A stretch of 64,000 bases of DNA from Ignavibacteriota bacterium (GTDB taxonomy: Bacteria; Bacteroidota; Ignavibacteria; UBA10030; SZUA-254). Shown piece by piece: positions 8,530 through 16,895 of the stretch. The notes under the pieces were generated by a model, which saw only the letters and a program-made list of their open reading frames with translations, was not told where the DNA came from and ran no database searches. Position 1 is the stretch's first letter, and the number at the start of each line of letters is the position of its first letter. The position numbers were made by a program, and so were the translations under genes. Where the stretch lies: assembly GCA_025358305.1 (NCBI GenBank), contig JANYJZ010000002.1, positions 1 through 64,000 on the forward strand, in the 5' to 3' direction.

Positions 8530-8572
8530 TGCCGAATTAGTGTTAGGGTATTCTTTTAGAATGAAAATTTAG

Positions 8573-9682
8573 ATGAAGGCTGTTAAACATAGGCTTCTTA
8601 AAGGTAAGCGGATCGTTCCGAAGCCTATACCGAAGAATGTATCTGTTACGAACCTTGTTGACGAATATTTTCAGGCATATAACGCTGGAAGATTGAGGGA
8701 AGGATGCCAACTCTTTTCGAACAAGATGCTCGCTTCTGACTCCACTGTGGGCATGAGTCTCACCGGAGCGCTGACTCCCGCGGGTCTCGGGGGCTCATGC
8801 GTCGTTCCGCTGATGAAGGCGGGGTTCGTCGACTGGATCGTCAGCACCGGCGCGAACCTCTACCATGATACGCATTTCGCCATCGGCCGGTCACTGCACA
8901 GGGGTACGCCCTTCACGGATGATAGACTCCTGCGAAAAGAGGGGATTATCCGCATATACGACATCGTGTTCGAGTACGACGTGCTTCTTTCCACCGACGC
9001 GTTCTTCCGCAAGCTCTTGCGTCTACCTGAATTTCAGAAGGAAATGGGGACCGCGGAACTCCATTACCGCCTCGGCAAGTACATCGCCTTGAGGGAAAAG
9101 GTCCTCGGCATCAAGCACTCGAGCCTCATCGCGACCGCCTACCGCTGCGGCGTGCCCGTCTACACCTCCTCGCCGGGGGACAGCTCGATCGGCATGAACA
9201 TCGCCGAAGTTGCCTTGAACGGCTCCCGGATACGCCTCGACGTCCTGTTGGACGTCAATGAAACGGCAGCCCTCGTCCTCGACGCGAAGCGCAAAGGGGG
9301 CAAAAGCGGCGTTCTGATCATCGGCGGCGGTTCCCCGAAGAACTTCATGCTCCAGACCGAGCCCCAGATCCAAGAAGTGCTCGGCATCGACGAGAAAGGC
9401 CATGATTATTTTCTCCAGGTGACCGACGCCCGGCCCGATACGGGCGGATTGTCGGGCGCCACACCGGGCGAAGCCGTGACGTGGGGGAAGGTCGACCCCG
9501 ACAAGCTTCCCGACGCCGTGGTGGCATACGTCGATTCGACGATCGCATTGCCGATCCTCACGTCGTACGCCCTGGCCCGGCGCAAGCCGAGGCGCCTGAA
9601 GAGGCTCTACGATCGGCGCGGAGAACTTATCGCAGCATTGTACAAAGAACATAAGAAAGCGGTCGCACGGAAACGAACGTAA
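8573..9682 (+). CDS. Deoxyhypusine synthase family protein
   Basis: The 369-residue protein is a deoxyhypusine synthase (DHS) homologue: [10 protein letters not shown] at about residues 64-73, STGANLYHD at 91-99, a nucleotide-binding GGGSPKNF at 251-258, and [11 protein letters not shown], in which K306 aligns by motif with the lysine that forms the covalent enzyme intermediate in eukaryotic DHS. The reaction in DHS is NAD-dependent transfer of the aminobutyl group of spermidine to a lysine of eIF5A. Bacteria lack canonical eIF5A, and bacterial members may instead make homospermidine or modify another acceptor, so I name only the family. The gene follows a good promoter with a 43-base leader and is followed by the Hc1-like histone gene after 84 bases. 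Confidence 0.88.
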   Translation: MKAVKHRLLKGKRIVPKPIPKNVSVTNLVDEYFQAYNAGRLREGCQLFSNKMLASDSTVGMSLTGALTPAGLGGSCVVPLMKAGFVDWIVSTGANLYHDTHFAIGRSLHRGTPFTDDRLLRKEGIIRIYDIVFEYDVLLSTDAFFRKLLRLPEFQKEMGTAELHYRLGKYIALREKVLGIKHSSLIATAYRCGVPVYTSSPGDSSIGMNIAEVALNGSRIRLDVLLDVNETAALVLDAKRKGGKSGVLIIGGGSPKNFMLQTEPQIQEVLGIDEKGHDYFLQVTDARPDTGGLSGATPGEAVTWGKVDPDKLPDAVVAYVDSTIALPILTSYALARRKPRRLKRLYDRRGELIAALYKEHKKAVARKRT

Positions 9683-9766
9683 TACACGAAACATAAACCC
9701 TTTCCTCTGGCTTGCCCGTCGCAGACCCGGGGGAACTTCATTTCAATCACAACATGGAGGACTACC

Positions 9767-9964
9767 ATGAGCAGATTCACAGAGCTTCAAGAGTTGCTGA
9801 ACAGTTTCGAGAAGGACTTCATCAAATTCTACGAAAAAGGCAACAAGTCTGCAGGCACGCGCGTCCGTAAGGACATGAACGACCTGAAGAGAAAGGCTCA
9901 GGATATCCGCAAGGAGATCCAGGAGATCAAGCAGAAGGCGAAGGAAGCCGAAGGCGGCGCGTAA
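9767..9964 (+). CDS. Hc1-like histone H1 family protein
   Basis: A 65-residue, highly charged helical protein (MSRFTELQELLNSFEKDFIK, then KGNKSAGTRVRKDMNDLKRK) matching the small histone H1-like Hc1 family found in Bacteroidota and Chlamydia. These proteins bind DNA and are presumed to be nucleoid-associated. Unlike chlamydial Hc1 it has no long lysine/alanine tail; the C-terminus stays acidic and basic in alternation and ends AEGGA. A GGAGG site precedes the ATG. It is followed at once by a strong terminator, so it ends a transcription unit. Confidence 0.85.
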   Translation: MSRFTELQELLNSFEKDFIKFYEKGNKSAGTRVRKDMNDLKRKAQDIRKEIQEIKQKAKEAEGGA

Positions 9965-9990
9965 GCGTCTCTGCTGTTGCAGCTTGAAAA

Positions 9991-10027
9991 AGGAGACATT
10001 CTCGTTCGCGAGGGTCTCCTTTTTTTA
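9991..10027 (+). terminator. Rho-independent terminator after the Hc1-like gene
   Basis: AGGAGAC (9991-9997) pairs with GTCTCCT (10014-10020), with an inner CTCG-TTCG-CGAG stem (10001-10012) and a seven-T tail. Confidence 0.9.
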
Positions 10028-10316
10028 TCGTTCGATCGGGGCCGGATGGGCATCATCCGGCCCCGTTGTATCTCCGCAACGGCCCCGCGCGGCGGGCCTC
10101 GGACAGGTTCCCCGAGATTATTCTTCATCCCATTTTCAGCACCGGCCCCGGACTGTAGCGAATAGCCTTCTAGATGAAGATTCTCCGTCGACCCCAGAGA
10201 AACAGGCCGGCACGGGGGATGAGTAGCATTGGAGGCGACGATCGAGAGGGCGGAGAACGTATTCCGCCCTTTCGGTTTTTTGGGCCGCACCTGTTGTTAC
10301 CGCGCCGACAGAACTC
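10028..10316 (+). other. Intergenic segment with two further hairpins, no gene seen
   Basis: A perfect 12-bp stem (10037-10048 with 10054-10065, 5-base loop) lies 10 bases beyond the T tail. A third hairpin, AGGGCGGA (10247-10254) with TCCGCCCT (10263-10270), is followed by TTCGGTTTTTT and is a good rightward terminator. No convincing gene lies between them in either strand, although the last terminator implies that something upstream is transcribed. Confidence 0.6.
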
Positions 10317-10347
10317 TTGCATCCCTCGCCCTCTTTCCGTAGATTGG
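10317..10347 (+). promoter_or_regulatory. Predicted promoter of the dipeptidase gene
   Basis: TTG at 10317-10319, exactly 20 bases, then TAGATTGG at 10340-10347, placing the start site about 20 bases before the ATG at 10375. Confidence 0.6.
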
Positions 10348-10374
10348 CCCCTTCACTTGCCGAAAGGGCTCTCC

Positions 10375-11568
10375 ATGCCGATACGCATCATCTTCTTTGT
10401 CGCCGCCACGATCCTCGTCAGTGCGTCAGGGGCTTTTTCACAGCCGCGGACGGCCCGGGATATCCATTTTGACGCGGTTGTCGTCGACACGCACAATGAT
10501 GTCGCCCAGCGCATGCTTAACGGCGAGGACATCTCCGTTCTCACCCAGGCGGGCCATTCCGACCTGCCTCGGTTCCGACAAGGAGGCGTGGACGTCGAGA
10601 TGTTCTCGATCTGGGTCCCCCCGGAGAAGACCCAGCGCTCGTATTTTGACCAGGCGGACGAACAGATCGATTCCGTCGAGAGCCTCGCACGGCGCAACCC
10701 GGCGGCTGTCGTTCTGGCGCGGTCGTCCTTTGACGTCGACCGGGCGGTGCGGGAGCATAAACTTGCGGCCATGTTGGGGATGGAAGGGGGGCATCCTCTC
10801 GGGGATGCGATCGGCAACCTCGACCATTTCTACAATCGCGGCGTCCGATACCTGACGCTCACCTGGAACAACAGCACGAGCTGGGCCACGTCCGCCAAAG
10901 ACGAAACCAACCCGGAAACGACGCTCGCGCACCGGGGCCTCACGGTGTTCGGGAAGGCGGTCGTCCGGAAGATGAACGACCTGGGCATGCTCGTGGACGT
11001 GTCGCATGTGGGCGAACGGACCTTCTGGGACGTCATCGGCACGTCGACACGGCCGATCATCGCATCGCATTCCTCGGTCTGGAGCCTCTGTCACCACCGC
11101 CGGAACCTCAAGGACGACCAGCTCAAGGCGATCGCGAAGAACGGCGGCGTCGTCTTCATCAACTTCAATCCGGCCTTCATCGACAGCACGTTCGCGGACA
11201 AGGAGGCGAAGATGCGGGCCCCTCACCAGCGCGAGATCGATTCCCTCGTCCGGGTCCTCCCCGGGGACACGTTCACGAAGGAGAACGCTATAGCGCGGCA
11301 CTTTGCGGCGGAGTATCTCCCGATCCGGCCGCCCCTGTCGGTCCTCGTGGACCATTTCGATTACGTCGCGAAGCTCATCGGCCCCGACCACGTCGGCATC
11401 GGATCGGACTTTGACGGCATCAACGTCACGCCGCTGGGGATGGACGATGTGACCGCGCTCCCAAATTTGACCCGCGCGCTTCTCGAGCGCGGCTACTCAG
11501 AGGCCGACGTCAAAAAGATGCTCGGCGGGAACTTCCTCCGTGTGCTCAAGGAAGCGGAACGCCACTAA
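10375..11568 (+). CDS. Secreted membrane dipeptidase (peptidase family M19)
   Basis: A 397-residue zinc dipeptidase of the renal-dipeptidase family. A signal peptide covers about residues 1-22 (IIFFVAATILVSASGAFS). The metal ligands are visible: H40 and D42 in DTHND, E137 in MLGMEGG, H211 in DVSHVGE, H232 in ASHSSV, and the late GIGSDFDG. The frame is open upstream to 10174, but the promoter and signal peptide place the real start at ATG 10375. Family members cleave dipeptides, including D-amino-acid ones, so a role in peptide scavenging or peptidoglycan turnover in the periplasm is likely. It converges on the protease gene across a shared terminator. Confidence 0.95.
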   Translation: MPIRIIFFVAATILVSASGAFSQPRTARDIHFDAVVVDTHNDVAQRMLNGEDISVLTQAGHSDLPRFRQGGVDVEMFSIWVPPEKTQRSYFDQADEQIDSVESLARRNPAAVVLARSSFDVDRAVREHKLAAMLGMEGGHPLGDAIGNLDHFYNRGVRYLTLTWNNSTSWATSAKDETNPETTLAHRGLTVFGKAVVRKMNDLGMLVDVSHVGERTFWDVIGTSTRPIIASHSSVWSLCHHRRNLKDDQLKAIAKNGGVVFINFNPAFIDSTFADKEAKMRAPHQREIDSLVRVLPGDTFTKENAIARHFAAEYLPIRPPLSVLVDHFDYVAKLIGPDHVGIGSDFDGINVTPLGMDDVTALPNLTRALLERGYSEADVKKMLGGNFLRVLKEAERH

Positions 11569-11611
11569 AGGGGTTGTTCTGCGCGCGGGGCCCCCTGTGC
11601 GCCCCACAAGA

Positions 11612-11645
11612 AAAAGCCTCCTGACTCTGACGTCAGGAGGCTTTT
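11612..11645. terminator. Bidirectional terminator between convergent genes
   Basis: A perfect 14-bp stem, AAAAGCCTCCTGAC (11612-11625) with its complement at 11632-11645, has A and T runs on either side, so it can stop both the dipeptidase and the subtilase transcripts. Confidence 0.92.
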
Positions 11646-11673
11646 CGTAGCTGGTCGAACGGAGGGCGCGGCG

Positions 11674-14600
11674 TCACCGCATGAGCATCATCTTCTTGAC
11701 CGCGGTGAAGCGCTCCGACTGCATCTTGTAGATATAGACGCCGCTCGGGAGCGCCGAAGCGTCGAAGACCGCAGAGTGGAATCCCGCTTCCTGCGTGCCG
11801 TTGACAACGCTTGCGACCTCGTTACCGAGGATGTTGTAGATCTTGATCGTGACGAACCCTGCGACAGGGAGCTCGTACGAGATCGTTGTCGAGGGGTTGA
11901 ACGGGTTCGGATAGTTCTGCTGGAGCGCGAACTCCTTCGGCAGCACCGGATCGGAGTAGGAGATCGTCAGCGTCCGTTCGCCGGCGCCCGAGCCGGAGAG
12001 CGTCAGTCTTCCGTTCGGCGCCATGTCGACGGGCGATCCCGCCTCATCGGTGATCGTGTACCGGCGCTTGTCGGCTCCGAGGATGTTCCACCGGACGATG
12101 ACCGGGTTGTCGACAGGGGTCACCCGAACGACGAGTGAGTGAGCTTCGGAGGCGGGACTCACCGTCTCGACCATCATACCCGAGGCGAACCGGGCGTCGA
12201 AGCTCCCCGCCGGCGGCGCCGGAGGCATCATGGTCACTGCACGGCCGGCTGCGCCCGCCTCACCGAAGTAGAGCGTTTGTCCGTTCTTTGCACCGTCCTC
12301 CAGTGTAATCGTGTTGAGCCCGTCGAACATCGACCGCGCCGACTGTTTCGGCAGCGCGGAGGGGCCCGCATGCATCAGGACCGACCCGGAGGCGTTCGCA
12401 TGCACAAAATAGCCTTTTCCTGGCCGCAGGCTGTCGGCGATCGCGAACCCGGTCGTATACTCGAAGAACGGGGACGACAGGATGCCCAGAGGCACCGTGG
12501 AAACGCTGGCAGTGGCGACCGGATCAGAGACCGCCCCGACCATGTTCCAGCCGCTGGCGACCGGGATCGTGTCGGAGGTGAACGTGTACCCGTCGATCGT
12601 GACGATCTGAGCCGACGGAAACTTCATCCAGTACCCTGACCTGTTCTTCAGCGTATCCTTCTGGACGTACATTGCGCCGTTGAAGGACCAGGCCGGCGAG
12701 GAGGCCGTCGGATAGAGTGACGTTTTGAGGAAGGTGAACGGACGCACCGGGAGAGAGACGATGTTCCAGCGGCTATGGACGTTGACCCCAAACGGCATCC
12801 GCGTTCCGACGTGGAGGTCGACTTGGGTCACGACGGGACCGGTGGACGTATCGTTGCTCGCAACCGTGACGAGCGTCGTGTAGTCGCCGACCGGCTGCGA
12901 GACGGCGTTGAACGTCATGATGGCTCGGGCGCTGTCGCCCGGAGGGATCGTGCCGTCGGTGTCGTTCACCGTCATCCAGACGGGGAAGTTCCCCGCGTTG
13001 TCCTTCATGACGTAGGCCAGAGGCGAGAACCCGGTGTTGTGGATCGTGATCGTATCGGCGCCCACGGCGCCGGAGTCCACGTCCACCACCACGTATGACG
13101 GCGAGGTGCCGATCTTTGGCCCGAGCGTGTGCAAGGTGAAGGGGAGGATGACCGGGCTCGCCGCGCCGGAAAGCGTGACGTTCGTCGAGAAGGTGGTCCA
13201 CTGCGTCAGTCCCGCCGCGTTGATCGTGTAGTGGAAGTAGGCGGAATCCAGCGGCGCCACGCTCCCGGAGTCCTCGGCGAGCGAGATCCAGGAGAGGGTC
13301 GTGTCGTACGCGAGGTGGTAGTTCAGCGTCGTGTCGCCGGTGTTCGCGACGCGGATCGAATCGAGTTTCACGCCGCCCGGCAGAAGCGAGAGGGTGACCG
13401 AGGACGGCGTGGTGGTCACGATCGGGCCGATCGAGGGGACGTTTCCGCTCATGACGATCGAGAAGTTCTGCGCTCCGCCCGAGAGGGAGCCCTTGTGCGT
13501 CACCCGTACGGTGTAGACGGCGCGCTCCGGGGAGGCGATATAGACCTGCTCGACGTTGTCGCGGAAGTTGTCGCCGGTCGTGGCCGCCGCGGTCGGGTTC
13601 GTCGGGTCGAGGATCCAGGGCTGGTACGTCGTGAGGTCCTTCTTTTTGATGATCCGCACGTCGAGGTCGTTGATCAAGAGGAGTGTCGTCGGGTTGAGGG
13701 AGGCGGGGAGCGCCGTGTGCGCCGGGTCGACCCAGGCGATCGTTGCCTTGAGGGGCTGCGTGCCGTCGGAGCTGATGTCGAACTGCACGCTTGTTCCCTG
13801 GTTGAGGACGATCTCCCGGATGTGCGAGCCGCTTCCCTGTGCGCTGTCGAGGGTCATGAGCTGTGCGGCGTGGAGGGTGTTCATGACACCCCAGCCGTAG
13901 ACATAATCGGGTCCGGTGCTCGGACCTGCTTCGTCGGCCGTGTTGACGATGATCGCCTTCATCGTGGAGGAGCGAAGTGGGGTCGAGCCATGGAGGTTCT
14001 GCTGGAGCTGGAGGAGGAGGCCTATCGAGCCGGTGACGTTCGGGGTCGCCATCGATGTGCCGGAAAAGACGCCGTACGCGTTGTTGGCCGTCTCCACCGA
14101 GGAGGTGAGGCCGACGCCGTTCCCGCAGATGTCGGGCTTGATCCGGCCGTCATCCGTCGGTCCCCAAGAGCTGAAGCTCGACATGATGACGCCCGCCGGG
14201 TTGACGTAACCGCCTGTCATGTCGTCGATCGCGCCGACGGTGAGGATATTCTTCCCCACGCCCGCGCCGTTGATGCAGTCATAACCGCCGAGTCTGCCGT
14301 CTCTGGACCGCGCCTTGGAGGAGAGGGTTTGAACGCCGTTCTTGAAGAACCAGTGCAGCACCGCGCCCGACGGACCTTCGTTCCTGTCGTTTCCTGCGGC
14401 CTTGCAGATGAGGTAGTTGGGGTTCGTTTCGGCGACGCCGTCCCAGTTCTCGGCCTCGGAGTTGTAGAAGCCGAACCCGTAGTCCTCCGTTTCGCTCACC
14501 GAGCTGTCGCCGAACCAGACCCACTTGTTGTCGTTGAAGTAGTTGAACGTCCAGCCGGTGATGAGGCCGTACGAGTGGTTGGACGTCTTGAGTCCCGCGA

Positions 14601-15150
14601 TCGCCTCGTTGTTCATTTCGATGACGTCGTTGGTCCATTCGTGGGAGATGAGCGTCGCCTGGTTCGCCATGCCGTGCGCGGCCGCGTTGACGCCGGTCGC
14701 GATCATCGTTCCGGCGACGTGCGTGGAGTGGGCGCTGAGGGAGGCGAGATCGGCGGCGGTGACCCGGCCGGTGAGCTCCTGATGGGTCGTCAGGACCTTC
14801 CCGCCGTCCCATTCGCCGAGGAGGACGCCCAGGCCGCTCAGGGCGTAGCCGAAGCCGGCCCCGGACCAGAGCTTGTTCGAAGAGATCGTCTTGGCGGCAT
14901 TGAGGTTTTCGGTGATATAATATCGCGGTATGCCGCGCTCGATCCGCATGAGTTCAAAGATGGTCCCGTCTGGGCGTTCGACCCGGATCGGCAGCTGTTG
15001 CACCAAGGCGACCGAATCCGCCTCCGTCTTCTGCATCTGCATCCGGTGCGACACCTCCTGCACCTGGAACGGCAGATGTTTTTGCGAGAAGAGGCTCCCG
15101 GGGAGGAGAATGAGCAGAATGACGAGTAAACGTGATAGCGAAGTTCGCAT
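11674..15150 (-). CDS. Secreted subtilisin-like serine protease (S8) with T9SS-type tail
   Basis: An 1158-residue exported protease. After a signal peptide (about 1-22) and a short pro-region comes an S8 domain at roughly residues 95-440. Catalytic residues by motif are D115 (GEWDGG), H144 (HSTHVAGT), N254 (AAGNDRN, oxyanion) and S366 (SGTSMATP). Next are a galactose-binding-like P-domain region and repeated Ig-like/abnormal-spindle-type beta modules around 590-790 (two similar stretches with TDTITIHNTGFSPL and DSIRVANTGDTTL). The protein ends in a 'NYPNPFNPSTTISYELP' sorting domain that finishes with IYKMQSERFTAVKKMMLM. It is probably a surface-bound or released protease secreted by a type IX system. 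It is a single-gene unit with its own promoter. Confidence 0.95.
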   Translation of the reverse strand: MRTSLSRLLVILLILLPGSLFSQKHLPFQVQEVSHRMQMQKTEADSVALVQQLPIRVERPDGTIFELMRIERGIPRYYITENLNAAKTISSNKLWSGAGFGYALSGLGVLLGEWDGGKVLTTHQELTGRVTAADLASLSAHSTHVAGTMIATGVNAAAHGMANQATLISHEWTNDVIEMNNEAIAGLKTSNHSYGLITGWTFNYFNDNKWVWFGDSSVSETEDYGFGFYNSEAENWDGVAETNPNYLICKAAGNDRNEGPSGAVLHWFFKNGVQTLSSKARSRDGRLGGYDCINGAGVGKNILTVGAIDDMTGGYVNPAGVIMSSFSSWGPTDDGRIKPDICGNGVGLTSSVETANNAYGVFSGTSMATPNVTGSIGLLLQLQQNLHGSTPLRSSTMKAIIVNTADEAGPSTGPDYVYGWGVMNTLHAAQLMTLDSAQGSGSHIREIVLNQGTSVQFDISSDGTQPLKATIAWVDPAHTALPASLNPTTLLLINDLDVRIIKKKDLTTYQPWILDPTNPTAAATTGDNFRDNVEQVYIASPERAVYTVRVTHKGSLSGGAQNFSIVMSGNVPSIGPIVTTTPSSVTLSLLPGGVKLDSIRVANTGDTTLNYHLAYDTTLSWISLAEDSGSVAPLDSAYFHYTINAAGLTQWTTFSTNVTLSGAASPVILPFTLHTLGPKIGTSPSYVVVDVDSGAVGADTITIHNTGFSPLAYVMKDNAGNFPVWMTVNDTDGTIPPGDSARAIMTFNAVSQPVGDYTTLVTVASNDTSTGPVVTQVDLHVGTRMPFGVNVHSRWNIVSLPVRPFTFLKTSLYPTASSPAWSFNGAMYVQKDTLKNRSGYWMKFPSAQIVTIDGYTFTSDTIPVASGWNMVGAVSDPVATASVSTVPLGILSSPFFEYTTGFAIADSLRPGKGYFVHANASGSVLMHAGPSALPKQSARSMFDGLNTITLEDGAKNGQTLYFGEAGAAGRAVTMMPPAPPAGSFDARFASGMMVETVSPASEAHSLVVRVTPVDNPVIVRWNILGADKRRYTITDEAGSPVDMAPNGRLTLSGSGAGERTLTISYSDPVLPKEFALQQNYPNPFNPSTTISYELPVAGFVTIKIYNILGNEVASVVNGTQEAGFHSAVFDASALPSGVYIYKMQSERFTAVKKMMLMR

Positions 15151-15205
15151 GGAGTGGTCTCCGGAATGATTCTTAAGGTGGTGGACCGCGACGTTACGAT
15201 CATCT

Positions 15206-15236
15206 GAAATCTATCGAATTGCCAGCACTCATTCAA
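15206..15236 (-). promoter_or_regulatory. Predicted promoter of the subtilase gene
   Basis: On the minus strand, TTG at 15236-15234, exactly 20 bases, then TAGATTTC at 15213-15206. The gene starts 56 bases further on. It is divergent from the next promoter. Confidence 0.62.
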
Positions 15237-15261
15237 GTCTTTTTTCGATGCGAAGGAGTCA

Positions 15262-15292
15262 TTGATTATCTGAGGAAAATATCGTATTTTGG
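15262..15292 (+). promoter_or_regulatory. Predicted promoter of the polysaccharide block
   Basis: TTG at 15262-15264, exactly 20 bases, then TATTTTGG at 15285-15292, with the GT2 start codon 22 bases beyond. It heads the long rightward series of envelope genes. Confidence 0.62.
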
Positions 15293-15313
15293 CACACACC
15301 ATATGGGAACTGA

Positions 15314-16885
15314 ATGAGCGATCAAGAGCAGGAATTTCAACCAAAACCACCGGAATCAACTCCTTCCACGCCAGAACCTTCGCAGGCGCCCGAACAGCCA
15401 TCCATGCAGAGCGCGCCGATGGACGCTCCCGAGTCGTCCGAGCGGCCCGCCGCACCAGACCAGCCGGGACAGCCGGGCCAGCAGTCCCAGAGGCCGCCGC
15501 AGCAACGGGAACGGCGTGACCGGTTCCAGCGGGGCCGTCGGCCCCAGCGCGGCCGCCAGGGCGATTCCCAGGAAGGACGTGAAGGCCAGGGCGATCCTCA
15601 GGAAGGACGTGACCGCCAGGGCGATTCTCAGGAAGGACGTGAACGGCAGGGCGGCATTCCAGGGGGAGGGCGCGTACGTCAAGGCGGGTGGCAGGACGGG
15701 CGCGAACGGACCGAACCGCTCCAGCAGTCCGAGGGACAGACCGAACCGCAGGAACAGCCCGAGGGACAGACCGAACCGCAGGAACAGCCCGAGCGGCAGA
15801 CGGAACCTCGGGGTCCGCGTGAACGCCGGGACGACTCCCGCGGTCAGCGCGAACGCCGGGAAGGGTCCCGGGACCAGCGTGAACGCCGCGACGACTCCCG
15901 CGGTCAGCGCGAACGCCGCGACGATTACCAGGGCGGCCGCGATACCGGCGGAGCCAGAGAACTTTCCATCGTCATCCCCCTCTATAATGAGGAGCAGTCG
16001 CTCCGCGAGCTCTATGACGATATCCGGTCGGCCCTGAGCCGCATCAACCGGTATGAGATCATCTTCGTCGACGACGGCAGCACCGACAACTCTTCGCGCG
16101 TCCTCCAAGACATCCGTCAGCGCGACAAGGCCCGAATCAAGATCATCCGCTTCCGCCGTAACTTCGGCAAATCCGCGGCCCTCGCCGCCGGCTTCGCGCT
16201 CGCCCAGGGAAGCATCGTCATCACGATGGACGCCGACCTTCAGGATGACCCCGCGGAGATCCCAAGCCTCATGAACGAGATCAAGCGGGGATCCGACCTC
16301 GTCTCCGGCTGGAAGAAGAAGCGGAAGGACCCCATCACGAAGACGATCCCGTCGCGGTTCTTCAACTTCGTCACGGGCCTCCTCACCGGCATCAAGATCC
16401 ACGATTTCAACTGCGGCCTCAAGGCCTACCGGAAAGAGGTCGTCAAAGAGGTGCGCATCTACGGGGAGCTCCACCGTTACATCCCGGTGCTCGCCCACTG
16501 GCTCGGCTACAAGATCAGCGAAGTTCCCGTTCGGCATCGGCCCCGGCGCTTCGGCAAGACGAAGTTCGGCATCGGCCGTTTCTGGAAGGGGTTCCTCGAT
16601 CTGCTGACGGTCCTGTTCACCACCCGGTACCTCCAGCGGCCCCTGCACCTCTTCGGTTTCTGGGGTGCCGTCTTCTTCCTCTGGGGACTGGCGATCGATG
16701 GCTATCTCGTGTACCTCAAGCTCTACGAGGGCGCATCGCTGAGCAACCGCCCCCTCTTCACCGGCGGCATCCTCTTCATCATCGTGGGGATCCAGTTCAT
16801 CTCCGTCGGACTTCTCGGGGAGATGATCTCGAAGACGCGGCAGTCGGGCGAAGAACAATATTCCATACGGGAAACCTGGAAATAG
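15314..16885 (+). CDS. Family 2 glycosyltransferase with long disordered repeat N-terminus
   Basis: A 523-residue protein with two parts. Residues 1 to about 213 are low-complexity, rich in Q, E, R, G and P, and built from decapeptide repeats. From about 215 a GT-A domain begins (ELSIVIPLYNEEQSLRELYD), with the metal-binding MDADLQDDP and the HRPRRFGKTKFG stretch typical of dolichol-/undecaprenyl-phosphate sugar transferases, followed by two C-terminal membrane segments (about 440-500). Such enzymes load a sugar onto polyprenyl phosphate at the inner membrane for lipid-linked glycan assembly. The next gene, a GT39-like transferase, uses exactly such donors. The hydrophilic extension of about 200 residues is unusual for this family. 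Confidence 0.9.
   Translation: MSDQEQEFQPKPPESTPSTPEPSQAPEQPSMQSAPMDAPESSERPAAPDQPGQPGQQSQRPPQQRERRDRFQRGRRPQRGRQGDSQEGREGQGDPQEGRDRQGDSQEGRERQGGIPGGGRVRQGGWQDGRERTEPLQQSEGQTEPQEQPEGQTEPQEQPERQTEPRGPRERRDDSRGQRERREGSRDQRERRDDSRGQRERRDDYQGGRDTGGARELSIVIPLYNEEQSLRELYDDIRSALSRINRYEIIFVDDGSTDNSSRVLQDIRQRDKARIKIIRFRRNFGKSAALAAGFALAQGSIVITMDADLQDDPAEIPSLMNEIKRGSDLVSGWKKKRKDPITKTIPSRFFNFVTGLLTGIKIHDFNCGLKAYRKEVVKEVRIYGELHRYIPVLAHWLGYKISEVPVRHRPRRFGKTKFGIGRFWKGFLDLLTVLFTTRYLQRPLHLFGFWGAVFFLWGLAIDGYLVYLKLYEGASLSNRPLFTGGILFIIVGIQFISVGLLGEMISKTRQSGEEQYSIRETWK
15556..15937 (+). repeat. Three sets of 30-bp tandem repeats inside the GT2 gene
   Basis: Three different 30-bp units follow one another: QGDSQEGREG-type units from about 15556 to 15645, QPEGQTEPQE-type units at 15725-15814 (the first two are nearly identical), and RERRDDSRGQ-type units at 15818-15937 (four copies). 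All keep the frame. The shared unit length of 10 codons suggests repeated slippage-type expansion in a disordered segment. Confidence 0.85.
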
Positions 16886-16895
16886 CTCCTCCTCA

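Noticed and set aside
10174-10374. Upstream extension of the dipeptidase
   Set aside because: It would run through a terminator and a promoter, and would bury the signal peptide 67 residues inside the protein.
15556-15937. CRISPR array
   Set aside because: The 30-bp units are contiguous, without spacers, keep a reading frame and encode decapeptides within a glycosyltransferase.
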